DNA of 48,331 bases from Candidatus Zixiibacteriota bacterium (GTDB lineage Bacteria > Zixibacteria > MSB-5A5 > JAABVY01 > JAHJOQ01): positions 1-48,331 of the forward strand of contig JAHJOQ010000011.1 in NCBI GenBank assembly GCA_018820315.1. Direction: 5' to 3'. The position numbers and the translations under genes were made by a program. Shown piece by piece: positions 33,768 to 48,331 of this stretch (its first letter is position 1; each line of letters begins with the position of its first letter). The notes beneath the pieces are model-generated. The model was not told the DNA's origin. It did not search any database and worked only from the letters and a program-made list of their open reading frames with translations.

Positions 33768-35675
33768 ATGACAGACTCAGATAAGAAGAGATTCTCAGAC
33801 TGGATATCACTCATACCACGTCGAGGTGCGGGCCTCGTCGTATTTATCCTGATAGTCGTCATTGCTTTCTCCCTTGGTCTTATGCTTTCCGGTGGCGACG
33901 ACGGACAGCTTGCGCAATCAGCAGTGCACGATCACGATGGCGAAGTCGCCAAGCAGCCCACCATCTGGACATGTTCGATGCACCCGCAGATCAAACTCCC
34001 GAAGCCGGGCAAGTGCCCGATTTGCTTCATGGATCTCATTCCGCTTGAATCTGGCTCCGGTGACGGTCTCGATCCGAATCAACTGAGAATGACAGAGGCT
34101 GCCAAGCAACTGGCGCGTATCGAGACAACACCCGTCGTGCGCGATTATGCGTCAGCCGAAATCAGGATGGTCGGCAGGATAGCGTATGACGAGACCAAAG
34201 TAGCCGTCATTTCCGCAAGAATTCCGGGGCGTATCGACCAGCTCTACGCCGACTACACCGGCCTCAGGGTTGCGAAGGGCGATCACTTGGTGAAGCTTTA
34301 CTCGCCGGAACTTCTCAGCGCGCAGGAGGAACTGATTCAGGCAAAGAGAAGCGTCGAGGGACTGCGCGTCAGAGGTGGAGTGCTCTTGTCGACGGCAATC
34401 ACTACTCTCGATGCAGCTCGCGAAAAGCTGAGCCTCTACGGCCTGCCCAAATATCAGATCGACGAAATCGAGGAGAGAGGAACAGCCGCTGAGAATTTGA
34501 CAATCTATGCCCCGATCGGTGGTACCGTTATTCACAAGAATGCAACCGAAGGAATGTATGTTCAGACAGGAACAGATATCTACACGATTGCCGATTTGAA
34601 GAAGCTCTGGGTTCTGTTCGATGCCTATGAATCCGACCTGCCATGGCTTCGTATTGGACAGACGGTCAAATTCGCGTCACCATCATTCCCCGGTGAACAA
34701 TTCGACGCAACGATTTCATTCATTGATCCAATCGTAGATCAGAAAACCCGTACGATCAGTGTGCGCGCGATAGCAGATAATACTGGTGATAGACTGAAGC
34801 CCGATATGTTCGTCAGCGGTGTTGTTAAGTCAAGTCTCGATGAGCATGGCAAGGTTGCCGACCAAAGCGATCGAGCACTTGTAATTCCGGCATCGGCACC
34901 GCTTCTCACCGGCAGCAGGGCAATTGTATATGTTCAAGTATCGGATGACGATGGTCCGGTGTTCGAAGGACGCGAGGTCGTACTCGGACCGAGAGCCGGT
35001 GAGCTCTACACCGTCAAATCGGGATTGGTCGAAGGAGAGCTTGTTGTCAGCAACGGCGCCTTCAAGATCGACAGCGAACTTCAGATACATGCAAAACCGA
35101 GCATGATGTCGCCTTCCGGAGGAGGTGCGCTGCCGCATGAGCATGATCAGTCAGCACCCATGGCTGCAGATATGATGGATCCCGAGGCTGTGTCGCACAT
35201 AATAGAATCTCCGGCATTGGAGACTCTAACTCCCGTCTTCGATGCTTACTTCGAAGTGCAAATGGCGCTGGCATCCGATGATCCAGTGGCTGCATCAGAA
35301 TCATACGCGAAACTCAGGGGAGAGGTTAGCTCGGTCGATATGTCGCTGTTTGATGGGGAAACACACATGCAGTGGATGTCACTCTCGGACAGCATCGTCA
35401 CCTACTCCAGGAAGGCCAGTGAGACTAAAGATATTGATCAATTGCGTGATGCGTTTTATCACGTCTCCAAAGCCATGATTGATTTGGAAGAGGGCTTCGG
35501 CCATTCTGACAATCGAGATTACTTCCTCACTTTCTGTCCGATGGCGCGTGACAACAGAGGTGCGTACTGGTTGCAGACAGTCGACACAGTCTACAATTCT
35601 TTCTATGGTGCAATGATGCTTCGCTGTGGTGAAATCAAGGGAGCGTTACCTTCCAATCCGGCGAGTGACAAGTAG
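33768..35675 (+). CDS. RND efflux periplasmic adaptor, CusB-like, with DUF3347
   Basis: The 635-residue adaptor has one N-terminal anchor helix (AGLVVFILIVVIAFSLGLML). A heavy-metal-binding domain follows, with WTCSMHPQIKL and GKCPICFMDLIPL. Next are the membrane-fusion core (RIDQLYADYTGLRVAKGDHLVKLYSPELLSAQEEL; IYAPIGGTVIHKNATEGMYVQTG) and a C-terminal DUF3347 domain (about 480-625) with FCPMARDNRGAYW. It should link the inner-membrane pump to the TolC-like channel and capture metal. It is longer than E. coli CusB (about 400 residues) because of the extra N- and C-terminal metal domains. Confidence 0.9.
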   Translation: MTDSDKKRFSDWISLIPRRGAGLVVFILIVVIAFSLGLMLSGGDDGQLAQSAVHDHDGEVAKQPTIWTCSMHPQIKLPKPGKCPICFMDLIPLESGSGDGLDPNQLRMTEAAKQLARIETTPVVRDYASAEIRMVGRIAYDETKVAVISARIPGRIDQLYADYTGLRVAKGDHLVKLYSPELLSAQEELIQAKRSVEGLRVRGGVLLSTAITTLDAAREKLSLYGLPKYQIDEIEERGTAAENLTIYAPIGGTVIHKNATEGMYVQTGTDIYTIADLKKLWVLFDAYESDLPWLRIGQTVKFASPSFPGEQFDATISFIDPIVDQKTRTISVRAIADNTGDRLKPDMFVSGVVKSSLDEHGKVADQSDRALVIPASAPLLTGSRAIVYVQVSDDDGPVFEGREVVLGPRAGELYTVKSGLVEGELVVSNGAFKIDSELQIHAKPSMMSPSGGGALPHEHDQSAPMAADMMDPEAVSHIIESPALETLTPVFDAYFEVQMALASDDPVAASESYAKLRGEVSSVDMSLFDGETHMQWMSLSDSIVTYSRKASETKDIDQLRDAFYHVSKAMIDLEEGFGHSDNRDYFLTFCPMARDNRGAYWLQTVDTVYNSFYGAMMLRCGEIKGALPSNPASDK

Positions 35676-35678
35676 ATC

Positions 35679-41396
<5,718 letters not shown>

Positions 41397-41410
<14 letters not shown>

Positions 41411-43763
41411 GATGACCGTTCTTGCCGAAGACGATCCTCAGTACTTCCGAAGCTGTTCTGACTTTATGGATCTTAAGCCCGCTCAGGAGTTCCTTCGGGA
41501 GTTCCTTTATGTCTTTCTCATTCTTTCTGGGACAGATTATCTCTTTGATACCCGCGCGTTTGGCGGCGATAAATTTCTCGTTAAGTCCACCGACAGGGAG
41601 CACGTCACCCATCAGCGTGATCTCGCCGGTCATTGCAACATCGGTCCTGACCGGTTTCTCGGAAAACGCCGACACGAGCGCTGTCAGGAGCGAGATTCCC
41701 GCAGAGGGTCCGTCCTTTGGCACAGCGCCTTCAGGGATGTGCACGTGCACTTCTCTATCTTTGTAGAAATCCGGTTTCAGCTTCAGTTTGCGAGAATTGC
41801 TCCTGATGTAGGACAGCGCCGCATTCGCCGACTCTTTTATCACATCGCCAAGTTTGCCGGTTAGGGTCAGTTTCGAAGCCCCATCCATCAGCGAGACTTC
41901 TATTGGCAGAATCTCACCGCCGTGCGATGTCCACGCGAGTCCGACCGCTCTTCCAACTCTCGGCCTCACGCCAACTTCGAGTTCTGTATAGCGGGGTGCT
42001 CCGAGATACCGCGTGAGGTCCTGCTTTCGTATTGTGAATGCTTTCCGATTCCGGGAGATAACATGTTTCTCAGCGATCTTTCTGAATAAAGACGCGATCA
42101 GTCTTTCCAGTTCACGCACACCGGCTTCGCGCGTATAATCGCGCACAACAGTCATGATAGCGTTATCAGGGATGTTGATCTTGAGCTTCTCTACACCGAG
42201 TTCGAATCTCAGCTTGGGGATCAGATATTTCTTGGCGATCTCGAGTTTCTCGAAATCAAGATAACCCGGAAGATGAATTACTTCCATCCTGTCGAGCAGT
42301 GCGACAGGGATTCCGTGCAGTGTGTTGGCGGTTGTCAGAAATAACACCTTCGATAAATCATACTCGACTTCAAGGAAGTGATCGACGAAGGTGCTGTTCT
42401 GCTCAGGATCGAGCACTTCAAGCAGCGCAGACGACGGGTCTCCTCTGAAGTCAGCGCCAATCTTGTCGACTTCATCGAGAAGGAACACTGGATTCGAAGA
42501 TTCGGCCTTCTTCAAAGATTGAATGATCCGTCCGGGAAGGGCGCCGATGTATGTGCGTCTGTGCCCACGAATCTCGGCCTCATCGCGCACGCCTCCAAGC
42601 GACATGCGAACGAATTTCCTGTTGAGCGCACCCGCTATCGACTTCCCGACAGATGTCTTGCCGACTCCGGGAGGTCCAACGAAACAGAGAATCGGTCCCT
42701 TGGCGGAACGAATCAGCTGCAGCACGGCGAGATGTTCCCGGATTCGTTTCTTCGCCTTATCCAGACCGAAATGATCGGCATCGAGTATCGCCGACACTGC
42801 CCTAAAGTCAGTCCTGTCTTCAGTATGAATTCCCCATGGCATTCCAAGCAGCCAGTCAAGATACGATCTGACGACTGTGGCTTCCGCCGAATAGGGGTGC
42901 ATCTTTCTAAGTCTGTCTATTTCATCAGTGGCCTTTTCCATCGCCTGGTCGGTTACACTGAGCTTCTTGAGCTTACGAACATATTCATCCGCCTCGGCTT
43001 GGTTATCTTCACTCTGGCCGAGTTCTTCCTTGATAGCGCGCAACTGGTGCTGAAGGTAGAATTCGCGCTGGCTCTTGGACAATGACTCCCTGACCGAACC
43101 ATCAATCTTCTCCTCGATTTTCAGGATCTCGATTTCAGACTTGAGGATGTCTGTCAGTAGCTTCAGATGCGTTCTAAGATAATTCACTTCGAGGAGCTTC
43201 TGCTTGACACTGACCTTGAGGAGGGCGTGCGCACTGACAGTATCACCTAACCTCTGAGGGTCCTCGATATTCGAGAGATACAGCAAGACTTCATCGGGTA
43301 TTCGACGGTTTAGTTTGATGTATTCTTCAAAGTGCGTCACCATTAGTCTGGCGAGAGCTTCGATTTCAGATTCAGCTTTGCCGACCTTGGGGGTGAATGG
43401 CGTGCCTCGGATAACAGCGAAATGCTCGGTATCCAGGTACTCAGTCACCTTGGCCCGTGTAATTCCTTCCACAAGCACCTTAAGCATGCCGTTGGGTAGC
43501 TTCATAACCTGAAGAATCCGGGCTATGGTTCCGACGCGATAGATGTCTTTTTCGGCAGGCTCCTCTACCGATGAACGCTTCTGCGTGCAGAGAAAAACCA
43601 GTTTCTCCTTGACCATCGCCTCTTGCAGGGCGTCGATTGAAAAGTGACGCCCAAGAAGCAGCGGATAGACCATATAGGGGAATATCACCACATCCCTGAG
43701 CGGGAGCAGCGGCAATAGGGGCGGAATCTTTATCTCTTCTGAATTATGTGTGATTTGCATCAT
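41397..43763 (-). CDS. lon: ATP-dependent protease Lon
   Basis: This 788-residue LonA protease has the N-terminal substrate domain (LPLLPLRDVVIFPYMVYPLLLGR). The AAA+ domain carries Walker A CFVGPPGVGKTSVGKSIA and Walker B NPVFLLDEVDKI. The protease domain has the catalytic Ser in KDGPSAGISLLTALVSA and Lys in GGLNEKFIAAKRAGIKEI. It degrades damaged and regulatory proteins. The start is one of two adjacent ATG codons, 3 bases after the clpX stop, so the two are a transcription and coupling unit. Confidence 0.95.
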
Positions 43764-43766
43764 TCA

Positions 43767-44996
43767 TCACGCGCTTTTGCGCTGCCGCTTTCTCGGCTCA
43801 AGGATCGGCGGCTTCTTCTCTTTGACAACTTCTTCAGTAATGATGCACTTGCCAATGCCCTTGTGCGACGGGATATCATACATAATCTCGAGCATTGTCT
43901 CCTCGATGATCGATCTCAATGCGCGCGCACCTGTCTTCCGCTTCTCTGCGAGCTTCACGATGGCATCCAGCGCCTCCGAGGTAAATTCGAGTTTCACGTT
44001 TTCCATCTCGAAAAGCTTCTCGTACTGTTTTACGAGAGCGTTCTTCGGTTCTGTGAGAATCGCCAACAGCGCCTCTCTCGGCAATTCGTGAAGCGCACTT
44101 ACGATCGGCAGTCGCCCTACCAGCTCAGGAATCAAGCCGTACTGAAGCAGATCCTCTGGCTCCGTCATTTCAAGAAGTTCGCCAATGTTCTTGTTCACGA
44201 GATTCGTGGATGGCGCATTGAATCCGAGTTGCTTTCTGCCAGCACGCCTCGCCACTATTTTCTCAAGGCCGTCGAACGCCCCGCCACAGATGAACAGGAT
44301 ATTTCTTGTGTCAACCTGGATGAATGCCTGCTCCGGGTGCTTGCGCCCCCCCTTCGGTGGTATGGAAGCGACTGTCCCTTCAAGTATCTTCAGCAAAGCC
44401 TGCTGCACTCCCTCGCCAGAGACATCACGTGTGATTGACGGATTCGCGTCCCTGCGGGAAATCTTATCTATCTCATCAATGTAAATAATACCGCGCTCTG
44501 CCTTGGAAACATCGTGATCCGCCGCCTGCAGCAAACGGACTATTATGTTCTCGACATCCTCACCGACATACCCAGCCTCGGTCAACACAGTGGCGTCGGC
44601 GATAGTGAACGGCACTGACAGCATCTTTGCAAGTGTCTGCGCCATCAGCGTTTTACCGGTCCCGGTTGGCCCTATCAGCAGAATATTACTCTTGTCCAAT
44701 TCTACTTCGGCCGACTTGTCCGGAAAGAAAACACGCTTATAGTGGTTGTAGACTGCCACGGCTATGGTCTTTTTCGATTTGTCCTGTCCAATAATATACG
44801 TGTCGAGGAATTCCTTGACCTCCGCCGGCTTGGGCAATTTAAACGGCTCAGTCCTGGTTGCCTTCTGCTTCTCGGTCGTAAGTACATCAGTGCAGAGACC
44901 GACGCACTCATCGCAAATGAACGCATTGTAGCCGGAGAAGAGCCTCTGAACACTCTGGGCAGGCTTGCCACAGAAATTGCAGCGTTTTTCTTCCAT
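43767..44996 (-). CDS. clpX: ATP-dependent unfoldase ClpX
   Basis: The 409-residue AAA+ unfoldase has the N-terminal zinc-binding domain (Cys6, Cys9, Cys28, Cys31) for substrate and adaptor binding. Walker A is [18 protein letters not shown], Walker [12 protein letters not shown], with sensor and arginine-finger region [13 protein letters not shown] Leu-Gly-Phe loop ([10 protein letters not shown]) fills the place of the IGF loop that docks ClpP. A ClpP partner must be encoded elsewhere, because neither clpP nor tig is upstream. AGAGGTG precedes the ATG. A terminator-like hairpin lies 28 bases before the gene. Confidence 0.95.
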   Translation of the reverse strand: MEEKRCNFCGKPAQSVQRLFSGYNAFICDECVGLCTDVLTTEKQKATRTEPFKLPKPAEVKEFLDTYIIGQDKSKKTIAVAVYNHYKRVFFPDKSAEVELDKSNILLIGPTGTGKTLMAQTLAKMLSVPFTIADATVLTEAGYVGEDVENIIVRLLQAADHDVSKAERGIIYIDEIDKISRRDANPSITRDVSGEGVQQALLKILEGTVASIPPKGGRKHPEQAFIQVDTRNILFICGGAFDGLEKIVARRAGRKQLGFNAPSTNLVNKNIGELLEMTEPEDLLQYGLIPELVGRLPIVSALHELPREALLAILTEPKNALVKQYEKLFEMENVKLEFTSEALDAIVKLAEKRKTGARALRSIIEETMLEIMYDIPSHKGIGKCIITEEVVKEKKPPILEPRKRQRKSA

Positions 44997-45023
44997 TTTA
45001 GATCACACCTCTACTAAGCTCAC

Positions 45024-45060
45024 AAAAAACTGGGCAGACCGTCTGGTGGTCAGCCCAGTT
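45024..45060 (-). terminator. Intrinsic-terminator-like hairpin in the clpX leader
   Basis: On the minus strand AACTGGGC-t-GACC, a loop, GGTC-t-GCCCAGTT is followed by TTTT. It is strong enough to stop transcription. It lies only 28 bases before the clpX ATG, so it either ends an upstream transcript or attenuates clpX. Confidence 0.7.
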
Positions 45061-45064
45061 GATA

Positions 45065-45093
45065 AATCTACAGATGTCCTAGCCCGGAATCAA
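45065..45093 (-). promoter_or_regulatory. Candidate clpX promoter directly before the leader hairpin
   Basis: TTGATT (45093-45088) and TAGATT (45070-45065) on the minus strand are 17 bases apart. The predicted start near 45058 would place the hairpin at the very 5' end of the message. Confidence 0.4.
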
Positions 45094-45540
45094 GCCTTTT
45101 TTTCGAAAACCTTTCTTTCTCATACTGAACTGATCTCAACTGCCATAATGAGCTTTCTACGTATCGCAAAGAAAGATGCGTCCGGTATGGGGCCGATTTG
45201 TTCCACTACTTATCCATCGCTTTGCTCACTTGCAGAAGATCATTTGTCCGTCCACGGGATGTTCGCGCCACTGCACCTAATGATAAAGCCGGAAGACCAG
45301 GAGATTCCTGAACTTCTCTCAGTAAGAAGTCAGCTTTGTATCTACTCTGCAGTTCTAAAATAGTCCACTACGACCAGCTTGTAACTTATTGCGTCACTTA
45401 TAGTTATTGCACTTTTACAAAAAGGGGAGCAATTAGTTCGAACCATTATCCGCCTCAGGTGACGTTGCATGTCCTTTTTCGAGAGGCGGATTCACTTGGC
45501 TGTGAATTCATAGATTACCGAACGCACACTGGCTTCCGAA

Positions 45541-45705
45541 ATGTATGCCTTACTATACCTGCACATTCAGAGAATTCTTCAATCAAAGCTGATACTACAT
45601 CGCTCTGGGCGTAATGTTTCTCATTCTGTAGACATTGTCGACTCCGGTCCACTGGCGATTCACGCCCTGCAGATCACATCACAACTGAAACAACTGATTG
45701 AATAA
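45541..45705 (+). CDS. Possible 54-residue ORF of unknown function
   Basis: The frame starting MYALLYLHIQRILQS and ending IHALQITSQLKQLIE looks protein-like in composition. There is no Shine-Dalgarno, and a stop lies 24 bases upstream of the ATG. It may be the end of a decayed gene. The surrounding 44997-46180 stretch contains no clearly functional gene. Confidence 0.2.
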   Translation: MYALLYLHIQRILQSKLILHRSGRNVSHSVDIVDSGPLAIHALQITSQLKQLIE

Positions 45706-45726
45706 TCACATCCGTTCGTGCCAAGA

Positions 45727-45935
45727 TCATATCGACCAGCTCTTAGCATCAAAGCCCGGTTGGATCTTAAAACACTCTCCAAAATCCTTCTGACCGGCCA
45801 AGATCGTCGGAACGCTTAAGTACTCCCAGAGGTCTCGGTTAGTTTCCGCAAACAATGGCGCAAGCTCCTCTCGGTAACCTAAGTCTTACCATCGAGTTTA
45901 ACCTCGAATCTAGTCGGCTTCAGGGTGAAGCGCAT
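45727..45935 (-). pseudogene. Possible small gene broken by a one-base frameshift
   Basis: On the minus strand an ATG at 45935 with GAAGG 6 bases upstream opens MRFTLKPTRFEVKLDGKT and then meets TAG at 45881-45879. If one T is added at that point, the frame continues LGYREELAPLFAETNRDL and runs to a stop at 45727, a protein of about 69 residues. Neither part is recognised. It may be a genuine pseudogene, a sequencing error, or chance. Confidence 0.3.
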
Positions 45936-46041
45936 TCAATGCCTTCAAATAAAGTACGCAGCTAAGGAAACACCACTTAATACACTACCCATCGCGTTGC
46001 CTCATAGCAAAAGGTAACCGAGGGGTCATTGACAATACCTC

Positions 46042-46070
46042 TTGACACTTATTGCGGGCTTGGGTATTTT
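46042..46070 (+). promoter_or_regulatory. Promoter of the dockerin-like protein gene
   Basis: TTGACA (46042-46047) and TATTTT (46065-46070) are 17 bases apart. A second TTGACA lies at 46029-46034. The leader of about 104 nt contains the perfect hairpin AAACCGAT-GGTAG-ATCGGTTT (46118-46138). Confidence 0.6.
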
Positions 46071-46180
46071 GAAATAGCGTAATCCTCACAGATATAGCAC
46101 CGCACTTTCATCTCATCAAACCGATGGTAGATCGGTTTCTGTGCCCAGATACTGTTCACACCATTTTCAAGGAGTTTATT

Positions 46181-48124
46181 ATGTACTGCAATTGGAACAA
46201 GAAATGGGAGCAATATGGAATTGTAGGTCGTATACTGCTCATTATGATCGCCTGTGCTTTTTGGCTTCACACCGATACTGTATTCGGACAATATGAGATC
46301 TCGCTGGAGATTCCGACAGAGCTGAAACACCTGATGATCAACAATACAGTGACAGGCGTTTACGAGATGGTCGACTACAACACTGTTACCTTGCGGGTAA
46401 GGCTGGTAGCGGAGGTAAATACCTATGTGACGTCTCCGAATCACACAAACATTGGCAGCTATGCGATAAGAAATCAAGCGGTCACGTTTCACATCCAGAG
46501 AGAAGACGGAACAGAGCGGCCGACGCAGACAGCCCACACCGATGCCGACGGTTGGGCAGAAGATACAGTCTGGAATCTACCAGTCGAGCAGGACTGCGCG
46601 ATTCCACCATGCTGGGAGATGTATACTTTCTGGGCCGAATATGATGGCAGTGAATGCACTTATACAGCCAGCTATCCGATATACTATGGACCTTCCACAT
46701 CAGACCCCGACTCCATGCTTCTGGCTGACTACAACGCTCCGATGCCACTGCCACCCGAGCTTGATTGGGCTGGTGGTATTGTGCATAGCACTGTTGGAGC
46801 AACGCTTATAGTCCCGGGCGGCGCAATCGCCTTCGGAGACACCATGATCGTGACTATAGATCCAGTCTTGAATATTCCCCCACCTTATGGCATACCGCCG
46901 CAATTTGAGCCTGTGGCTTACGCGCGCGACCTAAGCGAGACTGGGAATCTCTTTGAAAAGAAGGTTCTCTGCGTGATACCCTACGGCCCGTCCGATATAT
47001 GGAACGTGGGTGAACTGAGTCAGATGATGTTCTTCTTCGACCCGAATTTGCCTGCCTGGCTGCCATTTACAGACTACTGGATCGACCCTGACAACCATTC
47101 GATCACTTTTTTGACAGATAACTTCACAGTTTTCGGAGCCGCTGGCGAACCGGACGGAGACTTCGATAACGTCTCGAATGATGACGAGGAGACTCTTCAC
47201 AACACAAATCCAGATCTGGCCGACACGGACGGTGATCTCCTCAGCGATGGTGAGGAGTTGCTTACATATCATACAAATCCTACAAATGTTGATAAAGACG
47301 GCGACGGTTACAGCGACAGCGACGAAATCGCTACCGGCTCGGATCCTAACAACAAATACCACACCGAGGTATGCCCTCCGGTTTTCACTGACGCTTTCAC
47401 AGATTGTTCCATTGACAACTGGCAAGTGTCGCAATCAGAGGGCACCATCCAGGCAACCGAAGATGCATTCGTGACCTATGGCTGTGGAGTAAGGATGAAT
47501 TCCAAAGGCAGTGGATATGCATACGCCAGGAGTCCCGACATTGGCCTGAACACGGAACAGGAATACCACGTAGTGCTTCACTTCATGGTGCCAGAGGCTG
47601 ACAACCACTGGTTTATGGTAATGGATAATGGGCACGTTCATTTAGTCATAGATTACGGCACAGATCTCCGGGCATGGCAGGGAAGCTCGGGCGGGATCAT
47701 GCATCTACGTACGCTGCAAGCAGCGCAGTGGTACTACATCGCGTGCAAAGTCTATCCAAGCCTTGGGAAGTATGATATCTTCGTCGGCAGCGATTCGCTC
47801 GGCAGAGCAAATTTCCTCAGTTCGAGTGCCAGCCCGAGATTCAGAATCGGAGATATTCACGATGGGTCAATCGACTATGGTGAAGCGTTTTGGGACGACA
47901 TTGCCATATACGGTGATGTCACATTCATACGGGGAGATGCAGATTCGAGCGGCGGCATCGATATCGATGATGTCGTTTATCTTATCGCGTACATTTTTGG
48001 CGGTGGGTCAGCACCCGATCCATTAGAAGCTGGTGATGCTGACTGCAGCGGAGCGATTGATATCGATGATGTTGTTTACTTGATTGCTTACATCTTCTGC
48101 GGAGGCGATCCACCCGGCTGCTGA
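46181..48124 (+). CDS. Secreted calcium-binding protein with dockerin-like C-terminus
   Basis: The 647-residue precursor starts at the ATG at 46181, 7 bases after AAGGAG. The earlier in-frame 46124 start has none. After a signal peptide (ILLIMIACAFWLHTDTVFGQ) come beta-rich Ig-like regions and then thrombospondin-3-like calcium repeats (DTDGDLLSDGEELLTYHTNP; DKDGDGYSDSDEIATGSDP). A lectin/LamG-like domain follows (about 425-580). The end is two EF-hand-like dockerin repeats, GDADSSGGIDIDDVVYLIAY and GDADCSGAIDIDDVVYLIAY. It is probably extracellular or cell-surface. The dockerin pair is usual at the ends of secreted proteins in related candidate phyla, where cohesin partners are often not evident. 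Confidence 0.8.
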   Translation: MYCNWNKKWEQYGIVGRILLIMIACAFWLHTDTVFGQYEISLEIPTELKHLMINNTVTGVYEMVDYNTVTLRVRLVAEVNTYVTSPNHTNIGSYAIRNQAVTFHIQREDGTERPTQTAHTDADGWAEDTVWNLPVEQDCAIPPCWEMYTFWAEYDGSECTYTASYPIYYGPSTSDPDSMLLADYNAPMPLPPELDWAGGIVHSTVGATLIVPGGAIAFGDTMIVTIDPVLNIPPPYGIPPQFEPVAYARDLSETGNLFEKKVLCVIPYGPSDIWNVGELSQMMFFFDPNLPAWLPFTDYWIDPDNHSITFLTDNFTVFGAAGEPDGDFDNVSNDDEETLHNTNPDLADTDGDLLSDGEELLTYHTNPTNVDKDGDGYSDSDEIATGSDPNNKYHTEVCPPVFTDAFTDCSIDNWQVSQSEGTIQATEDAFVTYGCGVRMNSKGSGYAYARSPDIGLNTEQEYHVVLHFMVPEADNHWFMVMDNGHVHLVIDYGTDLRAWQGSSGGIMHLRTLQAAQWYYIACKVYPSLGKYDIFVGSDSLGRANFLSSSASPRFRIGDIHDGSIDYGEAFWDDIAIYGDVTFIRGDADSSGGIDIDDVVYLIAYIFGGGSAPDPLEAGDADCSGAIDIDDVVYLIAYIFCGGDPPGC

Positions 48125-48189
48125 CGTCGGACCAGAAGATACAACGAAGTGGGCAGCATCAAGTATCTACTACCGACAGCATTCTGTGC

Positions 48190-48331
48190 CCTAGGAGTCT
48201 GTCGGAATACCCTACCTGGATTTCGAATTTATGTGGTTTAGATTTGTGATTTTGACTGGATTGTGGGATTTTTCGTTGGGAAGGTAAGTTTCAGCCTGAT
48301 TGCACTTCGGATGAATCTCTCCCCGGCAGGC
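48190..48331. mobile_element. Possible end of an insertion sequence at the right edge
   Basis: From GGAGTCTGTCGGAATA onward the sequence changes character, running through TTTATGTGGTTTAGATTTG and a GGAAGGTAAG stretch, and no gene is visible. From memory, GGAGTCTGTCGG-like termini occur at ends of IS1182-type elements. Neither transposase nor opposite end is in the window, so this is weak. Confidence 0.22.

Noticed and set aside
42378-43085. A 235-codon plus-strand frame
   Set aside because: It is antisense to the AAA+ domain of lon and has no recognisable features.
43746-44438. A 230-codon plus-strand frame
   Set aside because: It is antisense to clpX and has no recognisable features.
44965-45363. 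A 132-codon plus-strand frame over the clpX leader
   Set aside because: It runs through the terminator hairpin and clpX promoter region, and its translation has no domain-like character.
45336-45614. A 92-codon plus-strand frame
   Set aside because: It has no ribosome-binding site, and the overlapping frame at 45541 is at least as protein-like. Neither is well supported.

Overview
The window looks like chromosomal DNA of an uncultured Gram-negative bacterium. The best guess is a member of the Zixibacteria/FCB-like candidate phyla, made from protein character and not from any database match. It encodes outer-membrane and periplasmic proteins (a TolC-family channel, an RND adaptor, a DUF5686-type beta-barrel protein). 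It has a secreted protein ending in a dockerin-like EF-hand pair of the GDADSSG...DIDDVVYLIAYIF type and a FlgD-like C-terminal fragment of a kind common in that lineage. It also carries a complete mevalonate-to-IPP gene set, which is unusual for bacteria of this kind. No rRNA, tRNA or CRISPR array was recognised.

Layout, left to right. 1-740: start of an outward-reading IS630-like transposase with its own promoter, next to the 3' remnant of a FlgD-like gene. 742-4059: a six-PAS/GAF/LuxR one-component regulator. 4361-9672: a sodium:solute symporter and cupin pair, a secreted phosphoesterase with a CBM9-like domain, an EamA exporter and a CoA-binding protein, interspersed with REP-like hairpin doublets. 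9891-13696 (minus): a four-gene fumarate reductase/succinate dehydrogenase-like module made of HdrC-like, HdrB-like, Fe-S and flavoprotein subunits, with no membrane cytochrome. 14208-16214: small proteins and a VanZ-like membrane protein with a C-terminal beta domain. 16429-21735: the mevalonate operon (type 2 IPP isomerase, an HMG-CoA reductase/mevalonate kinase fusion, diphosphomevalonate decarboxylase, and a GHMP kinase that is probably phosphomevalonate kinase). 21795-22316: a RelA-type Cys-Cys-His-Cys domain fused to a winged helix. 22457-28348: a DUF5686 protein, an RRM RNA-binding protein, DoxX, and glutaminyl-tRNA synthetase, with MITE-like repeats around doxX.

28944-39509: a histidine kinase and a sigma-54-type response regulator run divergently from a Cus-type copper/silver efflux operon (outer-membrane channel, double-YHS periplasmic protein, membrane-fusion adaptor, long RND pump). 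A near-consensus sigma-54 promoter and three CAATATT boxes spaced 20-21 bp lie between them, so the two-component system very probably controls the pump. 39496-44996 (minus): clpX-lon-engB-purA, with an intrinsic-terminator-like hairpin in the clpX leader. 44997-46180: gene-poor DNA with possible gene remnants. 46181-48124: the secreted dockerin-like protein. The last 140 bases may be the end of another insertion sequence, so both window edges may be mobile elements.

Functional links: the mevalonate genes carry HMG-CoA through to IPP/DMAPP, while acetoacetyl-CoA thiolase and HMG-CoA synthase must be encoded elsewhere. The Hdr-like/flavoprotein set suggests soluble, thiol- or ferredoxin-linked fumarate/succinate chemistry. 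ClpX and Lon form a proteostasis block, but clpP and tig are not beside clpX. Three genes (symporter, RelA-ZFD/winged-helix, metal-sensor kinase) have -35/-10 boxes only 7-8 nt from an ATG that lacks a Shine-Dalgarno, so leaderless transcription may be common in this organism.
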